In this document: positions 43,077 through 52,345 of the stretch, piece by piece
How the letters are laid out: each line of letters begins with the position of its first letter
How positions within the stretch are numbered: position 1 is the stretch's first letter
Origin: Variovorax sp. RA8
GTDB lineage: Bacteria > Pseudomonadota > Gammaproteobacteria > Burkholderiales > Burkholderiaceae_C
Length of the DNA: 64,000 nt
Reading direction: 5' to 3'
NCBI RefSeq assembly: GCF_901827175.1
Contig: NZ_LR594662.1
Location: 5,766,001 to 5,830,000, forward strand
Notes under the pieces: model-generated
What the model was told of the DNA's origin: nothing
Seen by the model: only the letters and a program-made list of their open reading frames with translations
The model's database searches: none
Program-made: the position numbers and the translations under genes

Positions 43077-44346
43077 GATTTCCAGACGCCGCTGGCTCAT
43101 TGCAGCCCTTGTTTGCCTCGCCGGGCTGCCTGCGCCGCGCGCGCATGCGCAGGCGGCAAAGGTGCCGCGGGGTCCCGTGTCGACCTACCTGGTCCAGCCG
43201 GGCGACACCCTGTGGGGGCTGGCACGCAGATACATGGAGTCAGCGCATCGCTGGCCCGAGCTTCAGCGCGGTAATGCGGTGCCGGTACCCGAGCGTCTGC
43301 GTGCGGGCCAACTGTTGAATTTGGGCGGCTCCGCCGCGGTGCTGCATGTCTCGGGCAGCGTGTTGCTCCAGCGCGCCGCCAATCCGGAGCAGCAGCTCGC
43401 CGCCGGCGCGGCGCTCGCGCCGGGCGACGTGCTGACCACCGGGCGCGACAGCTTCCTGACGGTGGGCTTCGCGGACGGGAGCCGTGTGGTGCTGCCCTCG
43501 AGCAGCTCGGCCCGCCTGGTCGAGGCACATGGCCAACGGACCCAGCTGGAGCTGCTCAGTGGCCGGGTCGAATCGTACGTGGAGAAGCAGAGGGAGCGGG
43601 AGTTCGAGATCCGCACCCGCAGCTTCGCGCTGGGCGTGAAGGGAACGCATTTCCGCGTCCGGTCGGAAGGCGGGGTGCAAGCAGTGGAGGTGCTCGAAGG
43701 CAAGGTGCAGGCGACCGAGCTGGGCGCTGGCGGCCGCAGCACCGAGGTGGCGGCGCTCGAAGGCATGCCGCTGGTCGCCGCGGGCTCCGTCCTCGAGGTG
43801 CGCAGCCTGCTGCCGGCGCCGGCACAGCGCGCACCGGTCGACCGGAACACGGTTGCGGCGGAAGCGGTGGCAGGCGCGGCCGCGTACCGCCTGCAACTGG
43901 CGGCCGACGCGAACTTCCTGCGCCCGGCGGCGGAGTCGCGCGAGCCGGTGCCGCGCTTCGCGTTGCGGGGCTCGCTGTCGCCGGGCTTCTATCACACGCG
44001 GGTCTCCGCCCTCGACGGGCAAGGGGTCGAAGGGCGGGCGAGCGAGGGCGTGACCTTCGTGACGCCGCCGCAAGCCCCGATGACCAGCGAGGTACGCGCA
44101 GCGGGCAACGGCCTATGGCAGATCCGCTGGACAACACGTCAAGGGCAACGTCATACTTTCGAACTCGCGCGCACGCCCGACTTCGCGTCGCCCCTGGTGG
44201 CCGAATCGGGGACCTACATGAGCGGCGTGACGGTCGGCCCGCTCGAAGGTCCCGCACGCTACTACTGGCGATGTCGCGAACAAGCCGAGGGGGAGTCGTC
44301 GCCGCCGGCCGAATGGGGGGGCAGCTTCGAAGTAACCTCCCCTTGA
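43057..44346 (+). CDS. Exported LysM + FecR domain protein
   Basis: A 429-residue exported protein: signal peptide (residues ~1-31) with RRRWLIAALVCLAGLPAPRAHAQ, a LysM peptidoglycan-binding domain at ~42-92 (YLVQPGDTLWGLARRYMESAHRWPELQ), and a FecR domain at ~105-215 (LAPGDVLTTGRDSFLTVGFADGSRVVLPSSSSARL...FALGVKGTHFRVRSEGG). The C-terminal half contains fibronectin-III-like repeats. Such proteins sit in the periplasm beside CHASE2 kinases and probably relay or shape the envelope signal. It overlaps the response-regulator gene by 20 nt. Confidence 0.9.
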   Translation: MTKPAPRISRRRWLIAALVCLAGLPAPRAHAQAAKVPRGPVSTYLVQPGDTLWGLARRYMESAHRWPELQRGNAVPVPERLRAGQLLNLGGSAAVLHVSGSVLLQRAANPEQQLAAGAALAPGDVLTTGRDSFLTVGFADGSRVVLPSSSSARLVEAHGQRTQLELLSGRVESYVEKQREREFEIRTRSFALGVKGTHFRVRSEGGVQAVEVLEGKVQATELGAGGRSTEVAALEGMPLVAAGSVLEVRSLLPAPAQRAPVDRNTVAAEAVAGAAAYRLQLAADANFLRPAAESREPVPRFALRGSLSPGFYHTRVSALDGQGVEGRASEGVTFVTPPQAPMTSEVRAAGNGLWQIRWTTRQGQRHTFELARTPDFASPLVAESGTYMSGVTVGPLEGPARYYWRCREQAEGESSPPAEWGGSFEVTSP

Positions 44347-44372
44347 ACCGGGGAGTCGAGACGGGTGGGTAC

Positions 44373-46775
44373 ATGCAGCGACTGCGCCGTCGCTACTTGT
44401 TCGAGTGGATGCTGATGTTGCTGCTGCTGCCGCCGACCATGGTCTGGCTGGACGGCAAACCGGGACTTGTCGAAGCCAACGCGGCCATCTACGACAAGAT
44501 GCTGCTCGACAGCGCACAGCGGCCGGCCCGGGACATCCTGATCATCGGCATCGACAATCGCACGCTGGATGTCTTGGGCCCCTGGCCGCTTCCGCGCTCG
44601 ACGCACGCACAGTTGCTCGAGCGACTGGCCACGCATGCGCCGCGCGCGGTGCTGCTGGACCTGTTCTTCGACACGCCGTCCGCCGAACCCGCACAGGACC
44701 AGGCGCTCGCCACCGCAATGTCGAAGCTGCCGGTCTACCTGCCGCTCGACTACGCCGCACCGCCGATCGGCCTGCCCCGGGGTGAGCCCGCCTTCAAGCT
44801 TCCCATCCCGGAACTGGCGCAGCGCGCGCGCGGGCTGGGGCACGCCAACGCCGCACCGGATGCGGATGGCCTGGTGCGCGCGCTGTGGCGCTACGAGGGC
44901 CGGCCGGACAAGGTCTGGCCCTATGTGGGACTCGAGATCGCCATGCAGGCGGTCGAGCCGGGGCCGGGGGAAGTCCGGGGTTTGCAGGCCACTGACGGCT
45001 GGGTCCGCAGGGGGCGCTTCGGCGTCGACTTCGCGGGCGCCGCGGGCAGCTATCCGACGGTGTCCTACCTCGACATGCTGCGCGGCGATTTCACCGACGA
45101 GCTCGTGCGCGGCAAGCTGGTGCTGGTGGGCGCACTGGCCAACGCCGGCCTGGGCGACACGATGCCGGTGGCAGGCATCGGCGCGCTCACGAGCCTGCCA
45201 GGCGTCGAGATCCACGCCAATGCGTTGGATGCGCTGCTCACCGGCCGCACGATCGACATCCCGACCGACTGGCGACGGGTGCTGTGGATCTCGGCACCGA
45301 TCTGGTTGGTGCTGATGCTGTTCCTGATCAGCGCGAGCCACGCGGTGATCTGGACCTTCGCGGTGTTACTCGCTTGCATTGTGCTGGACTACCTGGCGCT
45401 GGTGCACTGGCGTGTCGCCTTGCCGCTCGCCTCGCCGCTGTGCGGGGTGATCGCGTCCTATGTGCTTTGGAGCTGGCGCCGCCTGGATGCCCTGCTGGTG
45501 TTCTTCCGCCAGCGCGCGGCGCTGCTGAACGCCGTCCCGGCGGGCGCCTTCGAGCCACCGTTGCCCCTGCACCCGGCGCCGCTGGACTCGGTGGAGCGCC
45601 GTGCCAATGCGCTCGATCTTGCGATCGAGCGCCTGACGCGCCTCCAAGCGCTGCTGACCGAGGGCATGTGGAGCTTGCCCGTGCCGGTGCTGATCTGCCG
45701 CGACGACGGCACCGTGAGCCAGAGCAACGCGGCCGCCCAGAATCTTCTCGCCACGGCGCTGGTGCTGTCCTCCACGGGTGCGGTGTCACGGCCCGCCGCA
45801 GGCGGTATCGACCACCTCAAGGGCATCGACCTGCTGCGGCTGCTCGCCGATATGCAAAAGGCCGAGATCGCAGGCGCGCCCGGTGCGCGCGCAACGACGG
45901 TCTGGGAAGAGGCGATGGGCATCGAGTACACGACCGAGCAGGGAAGCGTGTTCACGCTGCGGGCGGCGTCGCTCGGGGAGGTGGGGTCGGGCGCGGCCGC
46001 ATCGCGCGCCTGGGTGGTGGTACTCAACGACATCACCACCGAGCGCCGTGCCCAGCGCGAACGCGAGCAGTGGTTCAGCTTTCTCTCGCACGACGTACGC
46101 GGCCCGCAGGTCACCATGCTCAGCCTTCTGGCGCTGTACGTGGAGGGCGCTTCCAACGTCAGCATGCAGAACGTGATCGACGGCGTGGGCCGAGAGGCGC
46201 GGCGCACGATCCAGCTCGCCGAGAGCTTCATGGACATGCTGGAGGCGGAATCGAAGGTCTACCGCTTCGCGCCGACTTTCGCCGGCTCGGTGGTGCTCGA
46301 TGCCATCGATGCCACCTGGGCCACGGCCCATGCCCGCGGGCTGGTTGTGAAGCCGCGGCTGGGCGCTGCGGAAGCATCGCTCTCGGCCGATGCATCGCTG
46401 CTGACGCGGGCCCTCGTGAACTTGCTGCACAACGCAATCCGCCATAGCAAGCCCGATAGCGCCATCCATATCTGCGTCGAGACCAACTTTGAGGCAAACG
46501 CCCCCTATGGCGAGGTGCTGATTTCGTTGCAGGACAGCGGGAGCGGCATGGACGAGCCGCAGCTGGCAAAGTTGATGACCCCCAACAAGGGCCGCCGGTG
46601 GAGCGCAAATGCCGATCCCGAGGCAGGACACGGCTGGGGCCTCGGCTTGACGATCGTGCACACCGTCGTGGCGCGCCACGGCGGCTGGATCGATGTCATC
46701 AGCGCACCGAACGCGGGGACGACCTTCTTCATCGGCCTTCCCCTGAGCCCGGAAGAGCCGCCCCTCGAGCCCTGA
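44373..46775 (+). CDS. CHASE2-domain sensor histidine kinase
   Basis: An 800-residue inner-membrane sensor kinase. A membrane segment (~10-28) precedes a periplasmic CHASE2 domain (~35-290: DILIIGIDNRTLDVLGPWPLPRS, LLDLFFDTPS), then three hydrophobic segments (~305-375). A cytoplasmic PAS-like region follows, with a dimerisation helix carrying the phospho-acceptor His573 in FLSHDVRGPQ. The ATPase domain has the N box LVNLLHNAIRHSKP, G1 DSGSGM and G2 GHGWGLGLTI. The ATG at 44373 follows the FecR gene by 26 bp; upstream in-frame sequence overlaps FecR and is not used. It is probably cognate to the regulator at 42282. Confidence 0.93.
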   Translation: MQRLRRRYLFEWMLMLLLLPPTMVWLDGKPGLVEANAAIYDKMLLDSAQRPARDILIIGIDNRTLDVLGPWPLPRSTHAQLLERLATHAPRAVLLDLFFDTPSAEPAQDQALATAMSKLPVYLPLDYAAPPIGLPRGEPAFKLPIPELAQRARGLGHANAAPDADGLVRALWRYEGRPDKVWPYVGLEIAMQAVEPGPGEVRGLQATDGWVRRGRFGVDFAGAAGSYPTVSYLDMLRGDFTDELVRGKLVLVGALANAGLGDTMPVAGIGALTSLPGVEIHANALDALLTGRTIDIPTDWRRVLWISAPIWLVLMLFLISASHAVIWTFAVLLACIVLDYLALVHWRVALPLASPLCGVIASYVLWSWRRLDALLVFFRQRAALLNAVPAGAFEPPLPLHPAPLDSVERRANALDLAIERLTRLQALLTEGMWSLPVPVLICRDDGTVSQSNAAAQNLLATALVLSSTGAVSRPAAGGIDHLKGIDLLRLLADMQKAEIAGAPGARATTVWEEAMGIEYTTEQGSVFTLRAASLGEVGSGAAASRAWVVVLNDITTERRAQREREQWFSFLSHDVRGPQVTMLSLLALYVEGASNVSMQNVIDGVGREARRTIQLAESFMDMLEAESKVYRFAPTFAGSVVLDAIDATWATAHARGLVVKPRLGAAEASLSADASLLTRALVNLLHNAIRHSKPDSAIHICVETNFEANAPYGEVLISLQDSGSGMDEPQLAKLMTPNKGRRWSANADPEAGHGWGLGLTIVHTVVARHGGWIDVISAPNAGTTFFIGLPLSPEEPPLEP

Positions 46776-46792
46776 GGGGGGCGGGCATTTTC
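46762..46792 (+). terminator. Weak terminator between convergent kinase and regulator genes
   Basis: CCCCTC and GAGGGG (46762-46767 and 46775-46780) form a 6-bp stem around a 7-nt loop overlapping the kinase stop codon. A TTTT run (46789-46792) follows after a short GC-rich stretch. It is the only stem in the 15-bp gap. The stem is short and the T-run distant, so termination efficiency is doubtful. Confidence 0.3.
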
Positions 46793-47582
46793 AGAACCCG
46801 AGGACGGGAGACGCCTCGAGCTTCAGGTCCCGCGCCGACAAGGTCACCAACCTCGGTGCTTTCTTGCCGGGGCTTCGGCTGAGCTTGAACCCGGCATAGC
46901 GAATGGTGCTGAGCTTCCATTCGCAGCCGTGGAAAGCGATGAGTCCGAGTTGGCTGCGCAGGCGTCCCACGCTGGCGTCCAGCCACCGGCCACCCGTTTC
47001 CGGCGCCAGCCCCGCCGCCATGGTGCGCAGCCAATCGCGCGACAGTACGTGTTCGATGTTGTGGAAGAACTCCAGCGCGAGCTCGAAGTCCAGCGGACGC
47101 ATGCCGATCTCGGTCCCGTCGAGCACCACGGATTCCCTGGATGGCACGAAGCGATAGCCGCCCCACTCCAGGCCAGCATGGTCGGCAGCGAGCGAGTGCT
47201 GCGCGAAGAATGCCTTCATCCCCTTGTAGACGTCCGCGAAAGACAAGGGCGCCGCGAGGACCACGTCTCCCGCGGAGCAGCGCAGCGTCTCGGCGGCCTT
47301 GACGGGGTTCTCTCGCGCCAGGAAGAGCAAGGGCACATCGGGGCCGACCAGGCTCCTGGCGGCGCGGATCCAGGCCTGTTGCTCGATCGGGTTCTGGGGC
47401 AGGCCAACGCACAGGGCCGAGCAGCGCAGGAGGCTCCCGCGCAGCGGGAGCAGTTCCTCCAGATCATTGAATACGAGCGGCGCATGGCCCAGGGCGCGGA
47501 TGGCGCGGCGCATGTGTTCCCGCGAGCGAAGCATGGGGTCGAGCACGGCGACTCTTCGACGCAGTTCATTTCTGGCAGACAT
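46791..47582 (-). CDS. Winged-helix regulator with degenerate receiver domain
   Basis: A 263-residue protein organised like an OmpR-type regulator but with an eroded receiver. RRRVAVLDPMLRSREHMRRAIRALGH keeps one acidic-pocket Asp, while the phosphoacceptor region reads SALCVGLPQN with no Asp, and the conserved Lys is also gone. The output domain runs from about residue 150 (DGTEIGMRPLDFELALEFFHNIEHVLSRDWL) to KLSTIRYAGFKL. It therefore acts without classical phosphorylation. The ATG at 47582 has a GGAG ribosome-binding site; an upstream frame is in phase to 47654. It is convergent with the CHASE2 kinase. Confidence 0.85.
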   Translation of the reverse strand: MSARNELRRRVAVLDPMLRSREHMRRAIRALGHAPLVFNDLEELLPLRGSLLRCSALCVGLPQNPIEQQAWIRAARSLVGPDVPLLFLARENPVKAAETLRCSAGDVVLAAPLSFADVYKGMKAFFAQHSLAADHAGLEWGGYRFVPSRESVVLDGTEIGMRPLDFELALEFFHNIEHVLSRDWLRTMAAGLAPETGGRWLDASVGRLRSQLGLIAFHGCEWKLSTIRYAGFKLSRSPGKKAPRLVTLSARDLKLEASPVLGF

Positions 47583-47999
47583 GTCATTGAGCTCCAGTGA
47601 ATGCGTGGGTACTCGCAAAGAAGTGAAACACAGGAGCTTCCTTGTCGCCGCCACGCGTGATGTAAGACTTAAGGATTGCGATAGTGCCGAGCAACAAAAG
47701 TCGCGTGGATGCGTTGTGACAATTGATCAGGATTGGGTCGCACGGAAACAAGGGTTTCCAACAGCCTTCACGAAATGAGGCCGCGAGCGACTGGATCTGC
47801 GCATCTGCGGGGCGTGGGCATCGCCCGGACGCGCGGGCGCGATCGTCACGCGCCATCACAACCTGATGAATTGTCGCGTCCGGCGAGCCTCGCCCCGGTT
47901 GCAGCCCTAACCTGCCAGCCGCGATCGAGACAAGGGCTCCTCCACTGGCCCAGCGGCTTTCAGCAGCAAACGGAGTGGCTTCTTTCTGATTGTGGTTCC
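47583..47999. other. Intergenic region between divergent regulator and TPR gene
   Basis: This 417-bp stretch carries no gene I trust. The sequence around 47660-47740 is the least GC-rich and probably holds the promoters for the two divergent genes. I see no perfect palindrome or clear -35/-10 pair. The frame of the TPR gene is open from 47733, but the predicted residues there are basic and low in quality, unlike the protein after 48000. Confidence 0.5.
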
Positions 48000-50006
48000 A
48001 TGTCACTGTCCACGATGATCGGGGCGCCGCATTCCCCCTCGCATTCACCCTCGCAGTTGTCAGGGCGCGCATTCGGCGCCCTCCACCCTCCTGCACCGCG
48101 GCCGTCCGTACTGCGCTTCGTCGCCGCGCTTCCCTTTCGCAACCAAACGGGCCGGGACGCACTGGTCTGGGTCGAGTTCTGCATGGCGGCCCTGCTGAAC
48201 CGGGAGCTCGAAGCGCAGCAGGCCCTTACCGTGCTGCCGCTCGTCGACGTGGTCACCGCGCTCAAGGGAAGCGGCGACGGTCCTTCGAGCGCCCGTGCCA
48301 TCGAGCAGGTCCGTGCACTCGGTGCCCGGACGGTGATCGCTGCCCAGGTGCACGCGCACGAGAACGGCTTCGAGCTGCGCTACCAACTGCACGGCGAGAT
48401 GGCCCTTGCCGATTCCAGCCCGCTGCGCGGCGGTGACCTGACGCAGCTGACCATCGCCCTCGGCCGGAAGCTGGCCCGCGCGCTTGTCGACGAGGAGCCG
48501 GCACGCGTCCCCACCGACACCTTCACGAACGAGGCCTTCGCGCGCGCCATGCACGCCGCCAGGGAACAGCGCTACCAGGTGGCGCAGGACTACCTGCAGG
48601 TCTGTGTCGCTTCGCAGCCGCATGCGCTCGACATGGATGTCGAGCACGTCGAGAGCCTGGCCGCGACCGAACACCCCGAGACCGCGCCGAAGGCCCAGCG
48701 CCTGCTGGCGCGCGCGGCCGCATCGGCCGATGTGGCGACGCAGGCACGGGTGCTGCGCGCACTCGCCGCCTACCACCGCGCGCTCGAAAACAACGAGCTT
48801 GCCCGAACGCTCATCCACCAGGCCCTGACGCTGCTCGAAACGAACGGCGACGAAGCGCTGAAGGCGGCGGTGCTGCTGGAGCGCTGCGAGTTGGCGATCG
48901 CGGATCGCGAGTTCGAGCTCGCGCAAAGCATCGGCCGACGTGTTCTCGCCGCGGCGCAGGGAGGAGGCCATGACCGGCTGACGGCGCAATGCCTGCGGCA
49001 GGAAGGCATCATCGCGCACCTGCGCGGCCAGGCAGAGCCCGCGCTGGAGGCCCTGCACCGTTCGGCGCAGCTCAGCCGCACCCCGCACCCGCAGCACGCA
49101 GACCTCGCGCATACCCTCTACCAGATCGCAATCGCCTACCGCGATGCCGGGCGCATGCGCGATGCGGCCCTGGCAATCGACGAAGCGGTGGACTGCGCGA
49201 AGCTGGCCGGCACGCCGGTACGCCATGCGCTCACGCTCGCGTTGCAGTTCACGGTTCACAGCTACGCGGGCAACCAGGAGGTCGCACACGCGGCGCAGGG
49301 CAAGCTGGCATCGGCGTCGATGCAGCAGTCTCGGGCTGGCCGGTTTCTATCGCAGCTGACGGAAGCCTGGCTCTACTGGCGCAGCGGCCGGATCGGCGAC
49401 GCGCTGCAGCGCATGGAGCAGGTGCGCAAGCTCGGACGCGAAGCACGGCGCTTCTGGCTCAGCTTTGCGATCGCCATGCACACGGGCATGGCCATCGCCG
49501 GCGGGCGCTACGACCTGGCGCACGACCTGATCGCCGAGATCGAGGCCAATCGGCGCTTCTACGAAGGCACTTGCCTGCACGGTTCCGCCACCTTCTTCAG
49601 AGCCGCGCTGGCCCACGCGAGAGGCGACCGGCAACAGGCGTGGCGCAGGCTGCGCGAGACCATGGCGGTCTCTTCTGTCGGTATGGTCCGCTCCAACGCC
49701 TGCCTGGCGGCCGCCTGGCTTGCCTGCGAGGATCGCGCGCTGCACGAAGTCCAGGGCTGGCTCGACCAGGTGCCCGCATGGACCGCGGAGCATCCGAACG
49801 GCATCATGGCACTCGCGCGCTACCGCTTCGAGCAGGGGGACTGGGCCGCGGCCGTGGAAAATCAGGCGCGCTACGTGGAGCGCTGGCCGGCCGACGAAGT
49901 CACATTGCACCAGCGACGGCTACTGCACGACTATCGCGAGGCGATGCGTACGGGAAGGGCCTTCGCGATCCCGCGCCTGCCGCACTTGCTGACCTTGCGC
50001 TTCTGA
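48000..50006 (+). CDS. Large TPR-type protein, possible output domain of a CadC/BTAD-like regulator
   Basis: A 668-residue cytosolic helical protein. Residues ~35-150 (FVAALPFRNQTGRDALVWVEFCMAALLNRELEAQ...RALGARTVIAAQVHAHEN) resemble the TolB/FlgO-like module that follows the DNA-binding domain in CadC-type regulators. The remainder is a chain of TPR-like helical pairs (AYHRALENNELARTLIHQALTLLE, IAYRDAGRMRDAALAIDEAVDCA). No winged helix or membrane segment is visible. Start chosen at ATG 48000, after which sequence quality improves; the ribosome-binding site is weak. It may work with the receiver-degenerate regulator next door. Confidence 0.75.
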   Translation: MSLSTMIGAPHSPSHSPSQLSGRAFGALHPPAPRPSVLRFVAALPFRNQTGRDALVWVEFCMAALLNRELEAQQALTVLPLVDVVTALKGSGDGPSSARAIEQVRALGARTVIAAQVHAHENGFELRYQLHGEMALADSSPLRGGDLTQLTIALGRKLARALVDEEPARVPTDTFTNEAFARAMHAAREQRYQVAQDYLQVCVASQPHALDMDVEHVESLAATEHPETAPKAQRLLARAAASADVATQARVLRALAAYHRALENNELARTLIHQALTLLETNGDEALKAAVLLERCELAIADREFELAQSIGRRVLAAAQGGGHDRLTAQCLRQEGIIAHLRGQAEPALEALHRSAQLSRTPHPQHADLAHTLYQIAIAYRDAGRMRDAALAIDEAVDCAKLAGTPVRHALTLALQFTVHSYAGNQEVAHAAQGKLASASMQQSRAGRFLSQLTEAWLYWRSGRIGDALQRMEQVRKLGREARRFWLSFAIAMHTGMAIAGGRYDLAHDLIAEIEANRRFYEGTCLHGSATFFRAALAHARGDRQQAWRRLRETMAVSSVGMVRSNACLAAAWLACEDRALHEVQGWLDQVPAWTAEHPNGIMALARYRFEQGDWAAAVENQARYVERWPADEVTLHQRRLLHDYREAMRTGRAFAIPRLPHLLTLRF

Positions 50007-50057
50007 GACAGCGCCCGCCGGCAACCGCAGCCGCGGCGGCGGCCGGGAAGAAGAGGC

Positions 50058-50741
50058 TCAGGCCTCCGCCGTCAGCGTCTGCGCCGCAACGACTGCCTCC
50101 GTGCGGTTGCGCACGTTGAGCGCACGGAAAATGGCCGCCAGATGAATCTTTACAGTGCCCTCGCTGATGCCGAGCGCACGCCCGATCAGCTTGTTGGGCT
50201 TGCCTTGCGACAGCAGCTGCAGCACTTCGACCTGGCGCTCGGTAAGCACGGTGCGCAGGTGCTCGAGGGTCTGGGCGGTAGCGGCGGATGAGGCACGCTG
50301 CGCAGCCTCGCCGGCACCGGGCGGCACGCCGGCCACCACGCCCGGCGGTACCGCCGACAACAGCATCGGCGGCACATAGACGCCACCGGCCAGCACCAGC
50401 CGCACGGCCGACAGCATGACCTCGGGCGAGTAGGCCTTGGGAATGAAGCCCAGCACGCCACGCTCCAGCGCCGACCGCATGATGGCCGGGTCCTCGTAGC
50501 CCGAGAGCACGATGACCGGCACGGCCGGGTGGCGGCGCCGGATCTCGTCCACATGGGCCTGTCCCTCGGCACCGGGCATGTTGAGATCGATCACGGCCAA
50601 GTCGATGTCATCGGAGGCGCAGGCGAGCAGTTCGTCGACGCTCATCGCCAGAACGAACTCGATGCCGGGCTCGATCTCCGACAGCTTGGCCTTGACCGCC
50701 TCGATGACGAGCCTGTGGTCGTCGGCGATCAGGATTTTCAT
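50058..50741 (-). CDS. NarL/FixJ family response regulator
   Basis: A 227-residue two-component regulator: receiver with DDH (residues 7-9), phosphoacceptor Asp52 (LAVIDLNMPG) and Lys102 (GFIPKAYS). A flexible Ala/Pro/Gly linker precedes the LuxR-type HTH (LTERQVEVLQLLSQGKPNKLIGRALGISEGTVKIHLAAIFRALNV). ATG at 50741. No histidine kinase is adjacent, and the divergent neighbour is the T6SS gene tssL, so control of the T6SS locus is possible. The 256-bp gap between the two starts should contain both promoters. Confidence 0.93.
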   Translation of the reverse strand: MKILIADDHRLVIEAVKAKLSEIEPGIEFVLAMSVDELLACASDDIDLAVIDLNMPGAEGQAHVDEIRRRHPAVPVIVLSGYEDPAIMRSALERGVLGFIPKAYSPEVMLSAVRLVLAGGVYVPPMLLSAVPPGVVAGVPPGAGEAAQRASSAATAQTLEHLRTVLTERQVEVLQLLSQGKPNKLIGRALGISEGTVKIHLAAIFRALNVRNRTEAVVAAQTLTAEA

Positions 50742-50997
50742 GGCAGGCCTTAATAGATTAAGCGTAATGCACGCAGTCAACTCAACGAGTAGCACGAAAG
50801 ATAACGGTGAACGCCCAGCCCTGCAAGGCTCGCCGGCTCCACGAACGACATAGTCCCCAAGCGGTATGGCAGCTGTCCAGGGGCGTTGAAAGAATCGATC
50901 CAAGATCCACCGCTTCAACAGGGACATAGGCATGTGCCATCGAGACAGGCGCAAACCCAGGGCTCCCGTTGCCACCGAAGAATAGCGCGAGCGCTTC

Positions 50998-52323
50998 ATG
51001 GCTCGGCTGTTCGACTGCTTCAGCGCACTCTTCTCGTTCGGCCTCGAGCTCGACGCGGCCATCGCGGCCGGCCGTGCCGCGCCCGCGCCCGAAGCCGCCC
51101 AGCGGCGCGCGCTCCAGTTGCTCGACCAGGCCCGTGCCGCGGCCCGCGAGGCCGGCAGCACGCAGGCGCACGTCGAATCGGCCTCCTTCGCGGTGGTCGC
51201 CTGGCTCGACGAGGTGATCGCGCGCCATCCGGCGTGGAACACCGGCGCGACGCCGCTGCAGGTGCGGCTCTTCAACTCCAACAACGCGCACAGCGAGTTC
51301 TTCCATCACCTGTCCGCCCTGCAGCCGGACGACGGCGAGGTGCGCGAGATCTACTGGCATGCGCTGGTCCACGGCTTCAAGGGCCAGTACTACTTCGAGA
51401 GCGGCGACGGCGGCGAGCTCGGCAAGCTCAAGGAGCTGCACGGGCGGCAGCTGCCCGTGCGCCCGCTGGCGCTCGACACGCTGGCCGAGGACCGTATCAC
51501 GCCGCAGCCCTATGGCGTGCCCGATCCACCGGGCCCGCGCGTGCCCGAGCGGCGCGAGCGCGCGCTGCTGCGCGCCGCCGGCGCGATGGCGCTGCTCGTC
51601 CCGCTGGCCTACCTGCTATGGGCCATGCTGGGCGGCGCACGCGAGACGGCACCCACGCCGGCCCAGGCCGTCGACCAGCGGCTGCAGGCCGTTGCCTGCG
51701 CGGACCTCACCGTGGCGGTGGGCGACGACGGCACGGCGCGGGTGAGCGGCTTCGTCCCGACGGCGGAGGACATGGCGCGCGTGGAGCGCGAGGTGCGCGC
51801 CATGCCCGGCATGGCGACGGCGAACTTCGCGCTCCGGCTGCGCGTCTGGCCCCATTGCGAGGTCGTGGCCATCCTCAAGCCCTACCAGGCACGCAACCAG
51901 GAGAAGCGGCAACCGCTGAAGGTCGCCGCGCTCACCGCGCAGGAGGGTCGGGTGCGCGAGGGCGACACGGTGGTGGTGCGCGTCACCAACGCGGACCACG
52001 AGGGCTACCTGCGCGTCGACTACTACACGGCCGATGGCGCCGTCATGCACCTGCACGCGAACCGCGGCCAGCAGCCCCTGCGCCCCGGTGAAGTCCTGGA
52101 GCTGGGCCGCGACATTCCCTCGAGCTGGCTGGTGAGCCCGCCCTTCGGCACGGTGCTGATCACCGCCTTGTCGTCGACCACGCCACTGGCCGACACCGCC
52201 GGCACGCCGCCTTTCGAGCTGGCCTCGGCCTACCTGCAGCGCCTGCGCGAAGCGCTGGCCTCCAGCGAGGCCGCGGGCCGGCCGATCGCCGACTTCGTGT
52301 TCCTCGAAACCGTCTCACGCTGA
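50998..52323 (+). CDS. tssL: T6SS membrane-complex protein TssL (DotU) with extra periplasmic BON-like/DUF4384 region
   Basis: A 441-residue TssL. Residues 1-~165 are the cytoplasmic DotU domain (LFDCFSALFSFGLELDAA, VAWLDEVIARHPAWN, QVRLFNSNNAHSEFFHHL, YYFESGDGGELGKLKEL). The membrane anchor is at ~194-213 (AGAMALLVPLAYLLWAML). The periplasmic tail is unusual: a BON-like fold (~225-285) and then a DUF4384-type beta domain (~300-395, GDTVVVRVTNADHEGYLRVDYYTADG). It replaces the OmpA-like tail seen in many extended TssLs. With TssM and TssJ it forms the baseplate-docking membrane complex. Confidence 0.88.
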   Translation: MARLFDCFSALFSFGLELDAAIAAGRAAPAPEAAQRRALQLLDQARAAAREAGSTQAHVESASFAVVAWLDEVIARHPAWNTGATPLQVRLFNSNNAHSEFFHHLSALQPDDGEVREIYWHALVHGFKGQYYFESGDGGELGKLKELHGRQLPVRPLALDTLAEDRITPQPYGVPDPPGPRVPERRERALLRAAGAMALLVPLAYLLWAMLGGARETAPTPAQAVDQRLQAVACADLTVAVGDDGTARVSGFVPTAEDMARVEREVRAMPGMATANFALRLRVWPHCEVVAILKPYQARNQEKRQPLKVAALTAQEGRVREGDTVVVRVTNADHEGYLRVDYYTADGAVMHLHANRGQQPLRPGEVLELGRDIPSSWLVSPPFGTVLITALSSTTPLADTAGTPPFELASAYLQRLREALASSEAAGRPIADFVFLETVSR

Positions 52324-52345
52324 GACCGCGACATCCCGCCCTCGC

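Noticed and set aside
50007..50057. Bidirectional terminator between the TPR gene and NarL regulator
   Set aside because: A 6-bp GC stem can be drawn, but no T-run follows on either strand.
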